NCBI RefSeq assembly: GCF_033958435.1
Contig: NC_134137.1
Span: 66,356,001-66,420,000, forward strand
Direction of reading: 5' to 3'
Origin: Carettochelys insculpta
Taxonomy: Eukaryota; Chordata; Testudines; Carettochelyidae
Length of the DNA stretch: 64,000 nt
Both the position numbers and the translations under genes were made by a program. The notes beneath the pieces were generated by a model. The model saw only the letters and a program-made list of their open reading frames with translations, searched no databases and was not told the origin of the DNA. This document shows positions 24,346 through 36,432 of this stretch, in pieces. Each line of letters starts with the position of its first letter. Position 1 is the stretch's first letter.

Positions 24346-24688
24346 CAGAATGCTTGTGAGGAATACACATACAGTTTCAAAAATATGTATATTCATATAA
24401 CTAAGAAATTATTAGGTGTTTTGGAGTTACTCAGGTCTCAAAAGTTGGGTCATACCTTCTGATACTTGAAAATGTGCTAGTGGAGATGAAGACTGTAAAA
24501 TAAGAAGATTTAGAAAATTTTATTCATCCAAAAGGATTTACAGAATTAAATAATCTTGTTCTTTTATATCTGAAGAGGAACAGGTTTTTCAAATATACGG
24601 ATTTGACAAATACACTTTATTTGATCTATGAGACACTTACAAGATTTAGTGTGGAAAGGAAGAATTGATCTTATGAAATAAAAACTAG

Positions 24689-25060
24689 AGTCGTGTCCAC
24701 GTTGTAGTTGTCCCCCTAGGCAAAGATGGGATTTGGCAGTAACTGGTTGTTCCTTAATAGATGAGTAATTGGACATGGGTGAGACTTTACTTTTGGGGAC
24801 AGGATTGGGGATATAAATGGATTAGCAGGCTGGAAACAGAATGTGCATTGGGGCAAAAGGGAAGAAGGATTCTTTTGAAGATGGGGTTTACTTTTGAAAG
24901 AGCAGTGTCTAGACTGGTTTTCTTCTTTCGAAAGAAGCGATTCTGAAATAAGAATATGCAAATGAGGTGTCCGGTAGGCCAATTTATACCTCATTTGCAT
25001 TTTTGATTTACCTCATTTGCGTACCTCTTTTGAAAGAGGAATGCAAGTGTAGACACAGCC
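24689..25060. mobile_element. Harbinger-like MITE
   Basis: The left end agtcgtgtccacgttgta is a decayed match to the inverted right end gcaagtgtagacacagcc. The flanks tag (24686-24688) and taa (25061-25063) are consistent with a 3-bp TSD. The interior has ctttcgaaag palindromes and two atttgc-rich blocks. No coding. Confidence 0.6.
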
Positions 25061-25084
25061 TAAGTGGGTTAGAAGCTATGCCAG

Positions 25085-25815
25085 AATAGCTTATTTCAAA
25101 ATGCTGCTGCTATACACACACTGCATTTTGAAACAACTGTGAGCATTTACACACAATAGCCTGTTTCAAAATGTAGCTACTGGACACACTATGGCTTATT
25201 TTGAAATAGGCTCTATTCCCTGTCTATACAGCCCCATTTTGAAATAGGCTGACATAGGTGCTATTCCTCGTGGAATGAGGTTTACCTGTTTCAAAATAAA
25301 GAAGTCAACCGATATTTCAAAATTATTTTGAAATAGAGGTTGCATTGTGTAGATTATAGCAAAGTTTATTTCGACATAGGCTGTGTCTACACTAGCAAGT
25401 TCTTTCGAAAGAAGGGGGATCTTTTGGAAGAGCCCATGGAGCGTCTACACACAAAAAGCGTTCTTTTGACCGTAAATTGAAGGAATGTGATGCTCCTTTC
25501 AAAATCACTCTTCCTTTCCCGTTTCAGGAAGCGTGCCCCCTTTTGAAAGCTTCTTTCGAAAGTAAATATGTGTAGAAACTCCTCAGGGCCCTTCTTTCGA
25601 AAAAACAGTCTTCATTTTTGATCTGTGGCCTGCTCTTTCAAAAGAGTTGGGGGCTGTGTAGATGCTCTCTGACAAAAGAGCAGCACACTCATTTGAGCTG
25701 CTTTTTTGTGCGTCGACACACTCTTTCGAAGGAAGCTCTTTCAGAAGAGATCTTCCAGAAGAGCTTCTTTCGAAAGATTTCTGCAGTGTATACATAGCCA
25801 TAGTGTACCCTTCTC
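25085..25815. mobile_element. Harbinger-like MITE of family X, split by family Y
   Basis: Repeated ttattttgaaata palindromes, ggctctattccctg and atttcaaaattattttgaaa match the copy at 35330-36040. The sequence stops at 25378 and its last few bases (tagtgtaccc) resume after the family Y insertion. Exact outer ends are uncertain. Confidence 0.55.
25379..25799 (+). mobile_element. Harbinger-like MITE, family Y, copy 1
   Basis: The ends ggctgtgtctacactagcaa and, inverted, gcagtgtatacatagcc are flanked by ata on both sides (25376-25378, 25800-25802). The interior is full of ctttcgaaag palindromes. Copies lie at 30302-30731 (reverse) and 35444-35860. Confidence 0.8.
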
Positions 25816-25956
25816 GTTTGCAAGAAGCAGCACCATGTTTAGTGTTTTATATAGCAGCGTGTTTTATACAGCAGCATGCTTTAATGCTTATCAGGTAGTG
25901 AGTCAACCTTTTTTGGGGAAAATAACTAAAAAGTACAAATACAAAAAATGAGTAAA

Positions 25957-26050
25957 CATGAGTAAAATTGATTTAAATCAAAGTTTTCTGTTTGCTGATT
26001 TAAGACGTGATTAAAATTGGTGATTTAAATCGACTTTATTGTAATCAATC
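25957..26050. repeat. Short repeat rich in the palindrome gatttaaatc
   Basis: Contains ttgatttaaatcaa and gtgatttaaatcgac about 60 bp apart. It resembles the end of a dispersed reptile repeat with the same motif, but no boundaries could be set. Confidence 0.35.
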
Positions 26051-29000
26051 CACTCTCATAAAAGGTCTGGAGGGGAGGGAGGGGGTCCTCAGACAGAGAG
26101 AGCTCAAGTTTCTTGCCCAGGGCTCACAGGGAGATCATTTCAGAGCTGGGAGTAGACTCTCAGTCCTTTGCTGCCAGAATTCTCGCTGTAATGCAGCTGG
26201 TGCAAAGGATTCTGGAGTGTACTTTTGTCTGATTGTTTCTCCCTCATGCTTACAGATTTTGTTTCTCTGCCTCTCTTCACTTCTCTCTTGATTTCTCTCC
26301 TATGGATCTGTTCCCTCTTCATTTTGTATTTTGTTATATAATTTGTTTTTCTTCCTTCTTTATTTTGCCTTTTCACATCTTTAGTGTTTTTCTGCCCCCT
26401 TTAATTCATTTTGGGGGTCTGTGGGGCAGCAGCAGCAGTGTGTGCTACATGGAAAGAGTTGAGGATTACAGATGGAAATTCATTAGACACACTTTCTCTG
26501 ACCTAGAAGTTCCTGTTACAGTTGGAGAACAGGTGGCCTTGGTTCCTCTGTGAACCTATAGCCCTGGAATGGGAGCAAAATAGCCCTTTGCTCCTTCCTT
26601 CCAGCAGTGCCCTCTCCCAAAAGGAGATGAGTTGCTCTTCTTCTCTAGCTGAGCTATGCAACACCCTCAGATACTAAGAATTACGATCTGTTCGGTTTTA
26701 CAGAAATACAGTGAGCCAAAAGGAAAGCACTAAGTAATGTATGACTTCTTTGGCTTAGTTCATTTTCCATTGCTCCCGAGAATGACTGACGGTATGCACA
26801 CAGCTGCTTGGGCACCGCCCAGTGACAAAATGATTCCTCACAAATAGCAAACCTATAAAGCCATCAGTATTCAGGCTGAAGTGTCTGGAATGCCAAGCAC
26901 TGAGGCAGCCAAATTCTCTGGATCTTGTCATTTTGCCCAAGATTCCAGGAAGGAAAGATTACATTTGTGCACACATTCTTTGACAATCTACCACTCGGCT
27001 CATTAAGCATGAAGTATTTGTAAACTGAACCTTCAGTGGACATATGAATTTGTGGTTTTTTTATTCTTTAGTAACAGTGTGTAAAAGTGCACTCCCATTT
27101 GATGATTTGTCTGAAGTACTTTCAACATGAATGGGATGCACCGTAGTATTTACGACATACAAATTGGTCAGGTACCTGAAAGACAAAGTAAAATATATTG
27201 TTGTGTCCGGTTGATCTCAGTTTATTTTGCCATAGTTTTGGTGGAGTGCCTGGTTGGCAATCTCTTTTGAAAGGATTCAAGTCATTGTGGCAGAGAGTAG
27301 CTGTACCTTCTAGTTGGTGGGGAAAGTGGATGTGATCAGCTAGTGTGGCTCTAAATTAATAGCTCTGACTTTTTGAGAAGGGGCATAGGCAGCTTAGCCA
27401 GAGAATCTCCCAATTCAGCAGCTTCCCACAGAGTTTTCTACTTGCATAGGTTGGGCAGGAATAAAACGGTACCCACCTGCTAGAAGTTGAATAGAAGGTG
27501 ATGATACCTTTTCTTCAATGGGGTGAACTCCTCACTGGCCATAGGTGATTTAGTTGGCATGGGAGGTGCACTTAGTCTGTTATTTTTAAAAAATATTAGT
27601 TGGGAAAAGACTGGTGTTTCGCACAGGGAGCACTTGTTTGTTTAAGTCAAATGCAGATTAAGAAATGACTTGTTTGGTCATAGATGCAGTGATTGTCCAG
27701 AAAATGGTGTTGTCAGCCTTTACTGTGCACTAGCAGTATTATATTGCTAGACATTATTAAGTGAAGAATCTCGTCATTTTTGAGAGGAAAATCTGTGTTT
27801 CATTTGTGCAAAACAACAGAAGAGTAGAAAATTTGGCTTTGTAACCTCGGAAATGTAACTGGTATATTTTTTTTCTGTACCTAAATCTGAAATATTAAAT
27901 AAAAGAGTAGTATTAAATTGTGACCAATTGACAGAAGCCAGGAAATTCAAATTTAGGACTGAAACATGGTTGTCTTAGAGAATCAGATGAAGAGTACGTT
28001 TCGGCAGCTTTTCAGAGAGCATATTAATATCCTCAGCTGACTTTTTGCTGTCTTGTAATTCTTTTGTAATCTGTCCTCAGTTTTCTATGTGGAGTCTACC
28101 CTGTAGTCACAAGACTGAATCCTAACCCTCATTTGGGCCATTATGCTTTCTCCAGCTGTGTATGGTGTTCAGAAAAATGGCAGATTGTCCTGTGTAGCTG
28201 ATTCCTACACCACCTCCAACCACTTCTTGCCCACTGGTTTAAGGGTGGTCCTCAGGAGTGAGGCAAATGAGGGGAGGCCAGAACACAGAACTGTAGTCTG
28301 TGCACCAGTTCGTTAGGGCCGTATCCAACTGGATATGACTTTTGAAGAAAGTTGAGAGTGCTGCAGTCAACGGTAGGGGCTGAAACAGACCCCAATCAGT
28401 CCCATAATAGGGAAGCTGAAAACAGCTTTTTTGTTCCCGCATATTCAGCTGTACCAAGCACTTACCTTGCGTTGTGATCCAAACAATGTCATCTCAGTTC
28501 ACTGGGTTCTGGTACACCTGGGGATTGAGGCAATACTATATATTAGTTAATGCCCATGGACATAGTAGTTTTGAACGTTTGTTTAGATGAAGGATCAATT
28601 TCTGCAGTTTTCCCATTATTTGTAATTTACCCTTTGCCTTCTAAAATAGGTAACTTTTTTCTATCAGAGAATATATTTCTGCTGTGATTTACCCTCGTTT
28701 AACAAATCTGTGTAAAAATATTAACTTGGTAACATTATTTATCCCATGCTGTATTTTCTGGATTAGGTGTTGCACATGTTTGTATCTGTTAGCAATGCTA
28801 GAAAGTGTGTTTAGAGTGGATGATTACAAGCTGCAATACTTTGTTTGGCAATTTGAGTCCGAAAGCAATTCTTCCCTTTGATTCACAGGAACAATTGTGA
28901 GCGAGTGACGGTGAAATATGCCATATTTTATCAACTAGAATACTCTACTATAAATTGACGATATCAGTACTGTGTTATGCAACTGGCAGACTTTAAATTA

Positions 29001-29223
29001 GAGCACTAAATAGGAAATTTGCAATTGTCTTAGTTAGTATTGCTTACCATTTATGGTTCTAGTGAAACCAAATGCTGATTTCATTTTGCACTAAGAAAGG
29101 TAAAGGAAAATGAGCAGTCTTTCTAATTCTGCAACTTGATGATTAAGGTATGTGTACTGTAAATGTATGGTACTGTTATGATGCAAGTGAATTCAGCTCA
29201 CCTAGTAAAATGCAGATAGCTGG
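26051..29223. other. Unassigned sequence
   Basis: About 3 kb with no recognisable gene or repeat. The frames at 26007-26553 and 28457-28239 show no known domain. Confidence 0.4.
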
Positions 29224-29231
29224 ACTACTAT

Positions 29232-29782
29232 TAGGGTGACCATACCTCCCTATCCCAATTATGGGACAGGGCAATATGCGGGGGGAGGGGCATTTCCTCC
29301 CGGCTCCATCTAGCCCTGGGGAGCCGGGGAGGAGGTGGCAGCTGCTGGCGCTCCCTGGGAGCCCAGGGAAGTGGCAGCCACCAGCCCTCCCCTAGAGCCT
29401 GGGGGAAGCTACAGTCCCTGGTGCTCCCCGGCATCCCTGGGGAAGCCACAGCCACCAGCCCTCCCCTGGAGCCCAGGGGAAGCTGCAGCCCCCAGCGCTT
29501 CCTGGAAGCCCAGGGGAAGCTGCAGCCCCCAGCGCTTTCTGGGAGCCCTGAGAAAGTGGCAGGGATGCAGCAGCTGCCCATGCTCCCCCTGCTTTCCTGA
29601 GGCTCGGGGAAATGACTTCTGTTAGCAGCTGTGCTTACACTGCTGCTAGAGGAAAAGGTCAGTGGAGGGGGGAGGACCCAAATACGGGACAATGAGTCCC
29701 TTTTAAAAAAGAAGTTGGGACTCCTTTTTGGCATCTCAAATTCGGAAGCGTCCTGCCCAATATGGGACAGATGGTCGCCTTG
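29232..29782. mobile_element. hAT-type MITE with internal minisatellite
   Basis: The ends tagggtgaccatac and, inverted, atggtcgccttg resemble a common reptile hAT MITE. The 8-bp flanks actactat (29224-29231 and 29783-29790) are identical, a firm TSD. The AT-poor centre (29340-29560) is a tandem GC-rich array. The long minus-strand open frame (29803-29231) is a by-product of that array and not a gene. Confidence 0.8.
29340..29560. repeat. 37-bp GC-rich minisatellite
   Basis: About six imperfect units of the type gcccaggggaagctgcagcc. The last three units are spaced exactly 37 bp (starts at 29471, 29508 and 29545). The earlier ones are more diverged. Confidence 0.75.
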
Positions 29783-29790
29783 ACTACTAT

Positions 29791-30298
29791 GTAAGTTTGC
29801 CAATCATAAATATTTCTGAATGATAGTCTATGCAGACTGAAGGATGCCTACGTTTTGTAAATAGTTGCTGGGTTTCATCGTATACATGCATGCATGCTGA
29901 TGCAGGTAATACAGTATATTTATACATTCAATATGGATGGGAAAAAGCTTTTGACATGACCATTCAAGGAACTGATACAAAATAGCTGCCTAACAGGTGT
30001 ATTGTCTACCAATTCTATTGCACCTCTGTACTCTGTATGTGGGGATATTTTGGGGCCATTTCTTAAAATCGAGTGCAAGTATGCATATACAAACACTACA
30101 TATTTACTATACAGATATTGATCCTGTAGTCTTTCTATATTGTGACTCCCATGTAACACAGTTATATATGTTGATATTTAATTATGTTAAGACTGTGCCC
30201 ACATTATTCTAGCTTTAGTGGTAATATAGAACACCAAATAATACTCCTGTTCTGCCTCAAGATAGGATTCTAAGAATAGCGTGCCAAAAATAGTTCTC
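29791..30298. other. Unassigned AT-rich sequence
   Basis: No feature seen. Confidence 0.4.
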
Positions 30299-30301
30299 TA
30301 G

Positions 30302-30491
30302 GGCTCCATCTACAGTACAGTGATCTTTTGAAAGACGTTCTTCTGGAAGATCTCTTCCAAAAAACACCTTTTGAAAGAACAAATTCACACACAAAACAAA
30401 CGAACAGATCGAAAGATCAATCCACTCTTTTGATAGAAAGCATCCACACAGTCCCTGCTCTTTCAAAAGAACAGGCCAGGGATAGCTCTTT

Positions 30492-30529
<38 letters not shown>

Positions 30530-30731
30530 CACAGCCCATCTACACATGCTTTTTTTCGACAGAAGCTTTCAAAAAGAGACACTCTTCCTGATCTGGTAGC
30601 AGAAGATGGCTTCCGGAAGAAAAGTCACGTTCTGTCAATTTCAGATCGAAAGAGTTCATTTTGTGTGCTCCACGTGTCCTTTCAAAAAAGGGCCTAACTT
30701 TTCTGAAGAACTTGCTAGTGCAGACGTGGCC
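30302..30731 (-). mobile_element. Harbinger-like MITE, family Y, copy 2 (reverse)
   Basis: The left end ggctccatctacagtac and the right end cttgctagtgcagacgtggcc are inverted, flanked by tag on both sides (30299-30301, 30732-30734). Read on the minus strand it matches copy 1, including the ctttcgaaag-type motifs. A 34-base A run (30493-30526) has expanded inside it. Confidence 0.8.
30493..30526. repeat. Poly(A) tract inside a MITE
   Basis: An uninterrupted run of 34 A. It sits in a DNA transposon, so it is not a retroposon tail. Confidence 0.9.
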
Positions 30732-30734
30732 TAG

Positions 30735-32764
30735 CAGTAAATCACTTCAATGAGTATGAGCCATTGCTAATGTCAGCTTTTTGAATGGCTTAACTATTTC
30801 TGCCTTTAGCTACTTCAAGAGACAGTTTTCAAAGTTGAAAATGTAAATATGATGTGATTTGTTTGTTGTAATGTGATCTAATAGGGACAGTAGATAGAGG
30901 CAAGGATAAATTATGCAATTTTTAAAAATTGCAAAATTGAGCTATTTTCTTGAGAAATTCTCTACCTACAGATTTCTGAGAAATTGGGCATTTTTATCCT
31001 TGAAAATAGGGATATAAAGTGGGCTTACAAGATAATCCAGTTATGGAAAGCCTAATGTATCACCATAATTATTGTTATATTAGCAGAAAGTTTTCATGTA
31101 TTTACTTGGAAGTGTTTTTCCTTTAAAACCATTATTTTAAAAAGGTCATTCCAAAGTTTGGAAATCACTGGTGGTCTGGGTCTATGGTAAAGAATAAGTT
31201 CTCGCTTAATATGGCAGATATATTCTGACCCTACATGGGAAAGAACCAAGATTGATTATATTCACAAAATAAAATTCTTCATAGTTTTCTAAATATGCTG
31301 CTTATCTTAAAATCAATGCAATTATTTGCTAGTCACACACACACTAATGAGTCCTGATAGTCTAAATCAGCCCATTCTGAAGAACTTTACTATCATCTCT
31401 ATTATTACCCTGGCATTTTCCCTAACAGGAAGTAATTACTCTGGTGTTTATACATGTAAAGCAAAATGCTCTTGGATTTTTTAATACATTCAATTTCAGG
31501 TTACCATTAATTTAATTGTATTTAATTAGTAAGACTATAAAAGAGCCATTGCATTTTTGCAAGCCTGTTTTCTAAACTGAAATCCCTAAGAGACGGGGGA
31601 AATTGATTGTGTTTAAAGAACAGCTAAATAGGTTAGGGGACAAAAGAAGACTATTGTACTCAGAATAAGGGATGGGTTTCCAAATGAAGGCTGCTTATTC
31701 TATATATGAATGAGCTCTTAGGAAAACATTTACAAAGTGTAGCTTAAAAAAGTTAGGCTATTAATATGGTTATTGTTTTTCAGGGTTGGAATCAATGTTA
31801 ACCATATGCATCCATTAACCAATAATGAAAATAAAATATTTACAGTGCCTTTTTTATTTAAAAAAAAAGGGGGGTGGGGGCAGCAGTGGGTGGAAGCTGG
31901 TATTCAGCCTGCTTCCCATCCTCCCACCCCATAGTCAGTCCCATGTCTGGGGCTGCCAAGGTTCCAGTACTCCATACCAGGAAGTACCAGCACAAAAAAA
32001 GCACTGAATATTTACATTAGTAAATCCTTTAAACTGTAAAATTTTGAAATGTTTTTAAGATGTCAAGTGATACTGGTTTATAAAAACTCAGTGATCTTAC
32101 AATTATAATTCCAAAAATTGTGGGTATATATTTATTTTGAAAAAATAAATGAACTAGAATGTTAAATAGTAGATACCTTTAACTGTGCAAGGTGGGTTGT
32201 TGTTTTTTTTTATTTTTTTTTAAGCTTGGTAGAGTGCTGGATAAGAATCTCTCTTTACTTGCAAGCCAGACCTAGCTGCAGCAGTAGCAAGGATAAGGAG
32301 CATGTATCTAGCTGGAGAGATTTCTGGCCTAAGGCTATTTCAGGCAGGAAAATGGATATTCTAGTTTGGGGGGCGGGTGGGGAAGGCGCTACTGGGCGAT
32401 GTTAAGCAATTTGTAGACAGCTGCATGCACAGCCTTTTTGGACAGTATGGTTAAGTGGACAAGTCAAATCTCAGCAGGACCTCAGGGAGTAGGCTGCTAG
32501 TATTTCAGCTTCCCATGAAAATTTTGGCAGATGTGGGTCTGATGCCAGAGCAATCTCATCTTGCAAAGTGGCTCTCTGTATGATTTTCTGATATGGCTTC
32601 TACAACTAATTTTATTGGCTCTTCCTGAGTGGTTGCCACCCACAGGCAAACATTTTTTAAAAAATCAAGTTTTTGAAACCAGAATTCCACAGCTGCCTAT
32701 TTTCTGTATTTTCCTCTATTGACATACTTGTGAATAAGTAAAGGGGTTTTGGTTTTTTTTGTAG
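30735..32764. other. Unassigned AT-rich sequence
   Basis: About 2 kb with no classifiable element. A mixed A/G run lies at 31859-31878. Confidence 0.4.
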
Positions 32765-32899
32765 AATTGCCCCAACCCTCTTACTTGAGTTATTCAGTGA
32801 CACAAGCGGTAGATTATAACCTAAAAAAAAAACAAAATGTAGTTGATGACAAATTGCAGTACTACAAGCAACATATTGAGGTACCAGTGGATGAATCAG
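32765..32899 (+). CDS. Candidate internal exon of an unknown host gene
   Basis: A T-rich acceptor (ggttttttttgtag, ending 32764) precedes 135 open bases that end at a donor (cag then gtaaaagc, 32900). The exon is symmetric: it begins and ends in the same codon phase. The frame encodes a Lys-rich hydrophilic stretch (VTQAVDYNLKKKQNVVDDK and YYKQHIEVPVDES). I do not recognise the protein. No transposon motif was seen in it. A chance open frame with good-looking splice sites cannot be excluded. Confidence 0.25.
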
Positions 32900-33027
32900 G
32901 TAAAAGCAGGAGTTTGATTAAAAAAAAGTTGAAACTGTCTACTTTCAAAAAAGAATCAGTATTGAAGGGGAAACATTTGTAGGAGTGTGGCCCAGAGCCT
33001 TCATGAAGCATTGTGTCGATACACCTG

Positions 33028-33449
33028 GGCTACTCCTACATGAGAGGCTTTTCCTGGAAAAACCGGGAGCGTCTGCTTGCAAACTGTGCTTTGTCGACAG
33101 TTTGTCAACAAAACCTGGCACATCTGCTGGCAGCGTTATACCTCTCCCCATTCAGGTGTAATGCCTCTCTTGGCAGTGTTCTGTCAACAAAACAGCCATG
33201 TAGATGTTCTGGGGCCTTTTTACTGACAGACAGGGCTTCCACTTAACCAGGAAGCTCAGTTTGTAGAGCTTCCCAGTCAATGGTTCTGTGGAGAGTGGGC
33301 AGGGCAGCCTGGCCACTCTCCATTGACACAGCAGATTGGTCTTTCAATCTGCTTTTGTACCTAGATGCAATCTGTCAACAGAAGTTTTGTCGGGAAATCT
33401 CTTCCAACAGTGATTTCTGTCAACAGAGGCTTTTCGTGCAGATGCAGCC
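33028..33449 (+). mobile_element. Harbinger-like MITE, family Z, copy 1
   Basis: The left end ggctactcctacatgag and inverted right end cgtgcagatgcagcc are flanked by ctg and cta. The interior has repeated ctgtcaacag palindromes and the inverted-type segment gttatacctctccccattc. Three other copies lie at 40946-41300, 51325-51748 and 54065-54232. Confidence 0.7.
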
Positions 33450-33872
33450 CTAGAGTTTTAGGTGCTTCCAAGGTGCTGTCAGTATCACCGTGTTATCTAA
33501 ACACAGAAGTATCTGTGTATATCTTGGAAATACGGACTCTTTGCAAGGAACTAAACAAAGAAATAGTCAGACAGTTCTTTGCCTTCAGTGGAGCTATGCT
33601 GAATTTCACCAGCAGAGGATTTGGCTCAATACATTTAACTGCAAGAAAACTTAACTTAAAGTACTGATATGTTTCCAGATTCACATTCCACCAAATAATG
33701 TAGTAGACTTGTAAACCATTTGGCACAGGGACACTGTTTCTTTGTATTTATACAGAATGTAGTACAATGAGGCCTCTGGACTGTGCAATAGTTAATGTTG
33801 CTAAAAAGTCTTTTTTTTTTATTTAATATCTATTTTGTAGCATGCATTACCATGGAACACATTCATTTTAAT
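33450..33872. other. Unassigned sequence
   Basis: No gene or repeat recognised. The frame 33365-33667 begins inside the family Z element. Confidence 0.4.
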
Positions 33873-33875
33873 TAA

Positions 33876-34131
33876 GGCTTGGTCTACACAAGGCAGGTAA
33901 GTTGGTAGTAGATATGCCATTCTAGCTACAGCCATTGTGTAGGCAGTATTGACTTATCTGCAATCGACTTACCTGGCCATCCTCACTGAAGAAGGTCGAC
34001 ATGAGAAACAGAACTGCTGAAACTCAATTGCTGATTGGTGGATTTCATGTGTCTCTATCAGGTGTGCAAAATCAAACCCCGGAAGATAGACGTTGAGCAG
34101 GGTCAATCTTCTGGGTAACGTAGACATGGCA
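33876..34131. mobile_element. Harbinger-like MITE with TAA duplication
   Basis: The ends ggcttggtctacac and, inverted, gtagacatggca are flanked by taa on both sides (33873-33875, 34132-34134), the classic Harbinger target. No coding. Confidence 0.7.
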
Positions 34132-34134
34132 TAA

Positions 34135-35325
34135 GGTTTATCATGTTAGTTTGTGCATCTTGAAAGGTGCTTGCATAATTAGTTCCACGAAATGGATATG
34201 GTTCTGATCCCACACTTGCTTAGGTCAGGAATAACTCATGCAATTAGTAGAGCTGCACCAGTTTTATATTAATACAGTTGAGATCAGAATCAAGTTCAGT
34301 GACTTCAGTGGAGATTTTCAGATTAAAAGTCATCATTTCAAAAAGCCCCAAATTACAGCATTATACGACACTCTGTATCACAACAACTTTAAAGGAATAT
34401 GTTGTTATTTGAGTGTAAATGTTACAGGATTCAAATGACAAAAACGAAAAACAAGAGCCCATCAGCACTTACAGCAATGATAAAAGTTGATTTTATTCTC
34501 ATCATGAGAGCTTGCAGTGGGAATATTGTGCATTGTCTTAGCTCAGACATTATTTCCAATAAATATGGAAATAATGGCTCACAGTGCTGCAACCTGTTAG
34601 GTGATCTCATGGGAAATCTCATAAGATCACGTGATGGGATTGAAATTAATCCATGTCCCCACTGTATTTATACACTATGCCATTGTTTTTCTGCCTGCTC
34701 ACAGAGAAAGGTAAGCACTATGGTCCTAAATTCTCCCAATAGGAAATAAATTTCTTGTATTAAAGCAAGCAACAGACAAAATTGATTATGTACCTTTTTT
34801 ACACTGTGGACAATAGCCATACTGTTGTTCCTCTTTTTAAATTACGGGTTGCAACTCTCCTCTTGGCATCACTTCCTGCAGACATTAATTTGTATTGTCC
34901 TTATCAAACTCTGAAGGAAACAAAGAAGGATTAAAAGTGAATGGGGAGCTTCTTCCTTTTTAGTAGGTGTTTCCCAGCTGTGTATCTACCATCTGTCATT
35001 CTTAGCTGGCTTCTGTTCAGTTTTGCAGAGCGTGGCTTTCTACCTAAACTTATCTCCCCCTTGACTTTATCAGGATGCAGAGGGGGTTATGAATCCAGAG
35101 ATATTTTGTCAGACCCATTGCCAGTGAATGACCCTTGTGACACTTGTAGGCTAGGGATCTAGCTCTTGCCTGGGCTTTAGGCCTCAGTGATACAATGACA
35201 GATTTGTTGGTACAAACCAGACTGTTTCACTAAGGCTAGTATGGTTAAGATGCTTGTTGGACTTATATCAATGTGTTTAGACTGCATGAAATGTTTGTAA
35301 ATTGGTGCATACATGGCTCTCAGGT
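34135..35325. other. Unassigned sequence
   Basis: No gene. The stretch 34250-34330 (gatcagaatcaagttcagtg) may be an ancient dispersed repeat fragment. Confidence 0.35.
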
Positions 35326-35329
35326 ATAA

Positions 35330-36040
35330 TTTCGGAGCAACCTTATTTGAAAATAAGCTATTCTCTCTACGCACACAGAGCCGGTTTTGAAATAGAGCCA
35401 TTGAATACACTATGGCTTATTTTGAAATAGGTTCTATTCCCTGTTTGCGTGTACACTAGCAAGTCCTTCTGGAAAATCAGGCCCTGTTCTGAAAGAACGA
35501 GAGGCGCGTCCATACACAAAATGCGCTTTTATGAATTCCTTTTGAAAGAATGCAGCACTTTTTCCTGGAGGCACTCTTACTCTCCCAAATTAGGAAGAGC
35601 TCCTTCCTCTGAAAGATTCTTTTGGAAAAAAGCATGCAGACATTCCATGGGCCCTTTTGTCTAAAGAGCAGTCCTCATGGTGCTGGATTTTTCGATCTCT
35701 GGCCCATTCTTTCGAAAGTATGGGGGCTGTGCAGACGCTCTCTGTTGAAAGAGCAGATTGATCTTTTGATCTGCTTTTTTGTGTGTGGATGCACTCTTTC
35801 GAAAAAAAAGACCTTATGGAAGAGCGTCTTTTGAAAGATCACTGTAGTGTAGATGCAGCCCCCTGTCTTCATAGCACCTATTTCAAAATAGCTGTTATGA
35901 AATAGGCACTATATCTTGTAGATAGAGGTTTACCAATTTTGAAATAAGTCACCCGCTATTTTGAAATTATTTCAAAATAGCCCTTGTGTTGTGTAGACGT
36001 TAGGATAGTTATTTTGAAATAACTTTGCTATGTAGACCTA
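35330..36040. mobile_element. Harbinger-like MITE of family X, split by family Y
   Basis: Left part 35330-35443 and right part 35861-36040 match the family X copy near 25085-25378, including ctatggcttattttgaaata, gttctattccctg and atttcaaaatagc. Here family Y broke X near its middle, whereas at 25.4 kb it did so near the end. Confidence 0.6.
35444..35860 (+). mobile_element. Harbinger-like MITE, family Y, copy 3
   Basis: It runs from tttgcgtgtacactagcaag to gtgtagatgcagcc and matches copy 1 along its length. ccct occurs on both sides of the insertion, a short duplication whose exact length is ambiguous. Confidence 0.75.
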
Positions 36041-36189
36041 CTCCTTGTCACAGGGTTAAAGGGAAGTTAAGTATTTGCTTTATAACAGTAAAAATATTTG
36101 CCCTCAAAGGGAGAACTCAGTTAGGAGGGATTGTTCTCTTACAAAGAAAGGCCTATGAAAACTAAATAAGCCACATATTTTGTTTTATC

Positions 36190-36432
36190 TATCTCTTGAC
36201 TTCCCTACCCCACACTCCCCTCCTGCCGCCCCTCTGCTCTTCTAATTTGCCAACCTTGGTAACAGTTTTTCTGATTTGTCAACCTGGACAACAATTTTTG
36301 GACCTCTGTGTTTTATATAGTCAGTCTGTTCTGGTAAGGCTATAGATCTGAAGAAGTGGATCTGTCCCATGAAAGCTCATCACTTAATAAATTATTTTGT
36401 TAATCTTTAAAGTGCTACTTGAATGCTTTGTT
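36190..36432 (+). mobile_element. Penelope-like 3' UTR and tail, sense copy
   Basis: It matches 39965-40175: aatttgccaaccttgg, tctgatttgtcaacc, then gaagaagtggatctgtccca and ttgttaatctttaaagtgc. Only the region after the ORF is present. Confidence 0.65.

Larger units (their letters stand above)
22280..24685. other. Unassigned AT-rich sequence
   Basis: No classifiable transposon except a possible ancient fragment near 24275-24345. A weak terminal-exon candidate lies at 23770. Confidence 0.4.

Noticed and set aside
27060..27180. Acceptor-like tract followed by short open codons
   Set aside because: Each frame stops within about 25 codons and the donor is weak; chance is the simpler explanation.
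29231..29803. 190-codon minus-strand open frame, Pro/Ser/Arg-rich
   Set aside because: It spans a hAT MITE and its tandem array; length and composition follow from the repeat.
30493..30526. Poly(A) run as a retroposon tail
   Set aside because: It sits inside a DNA transposon whose sequence continues on both sides.
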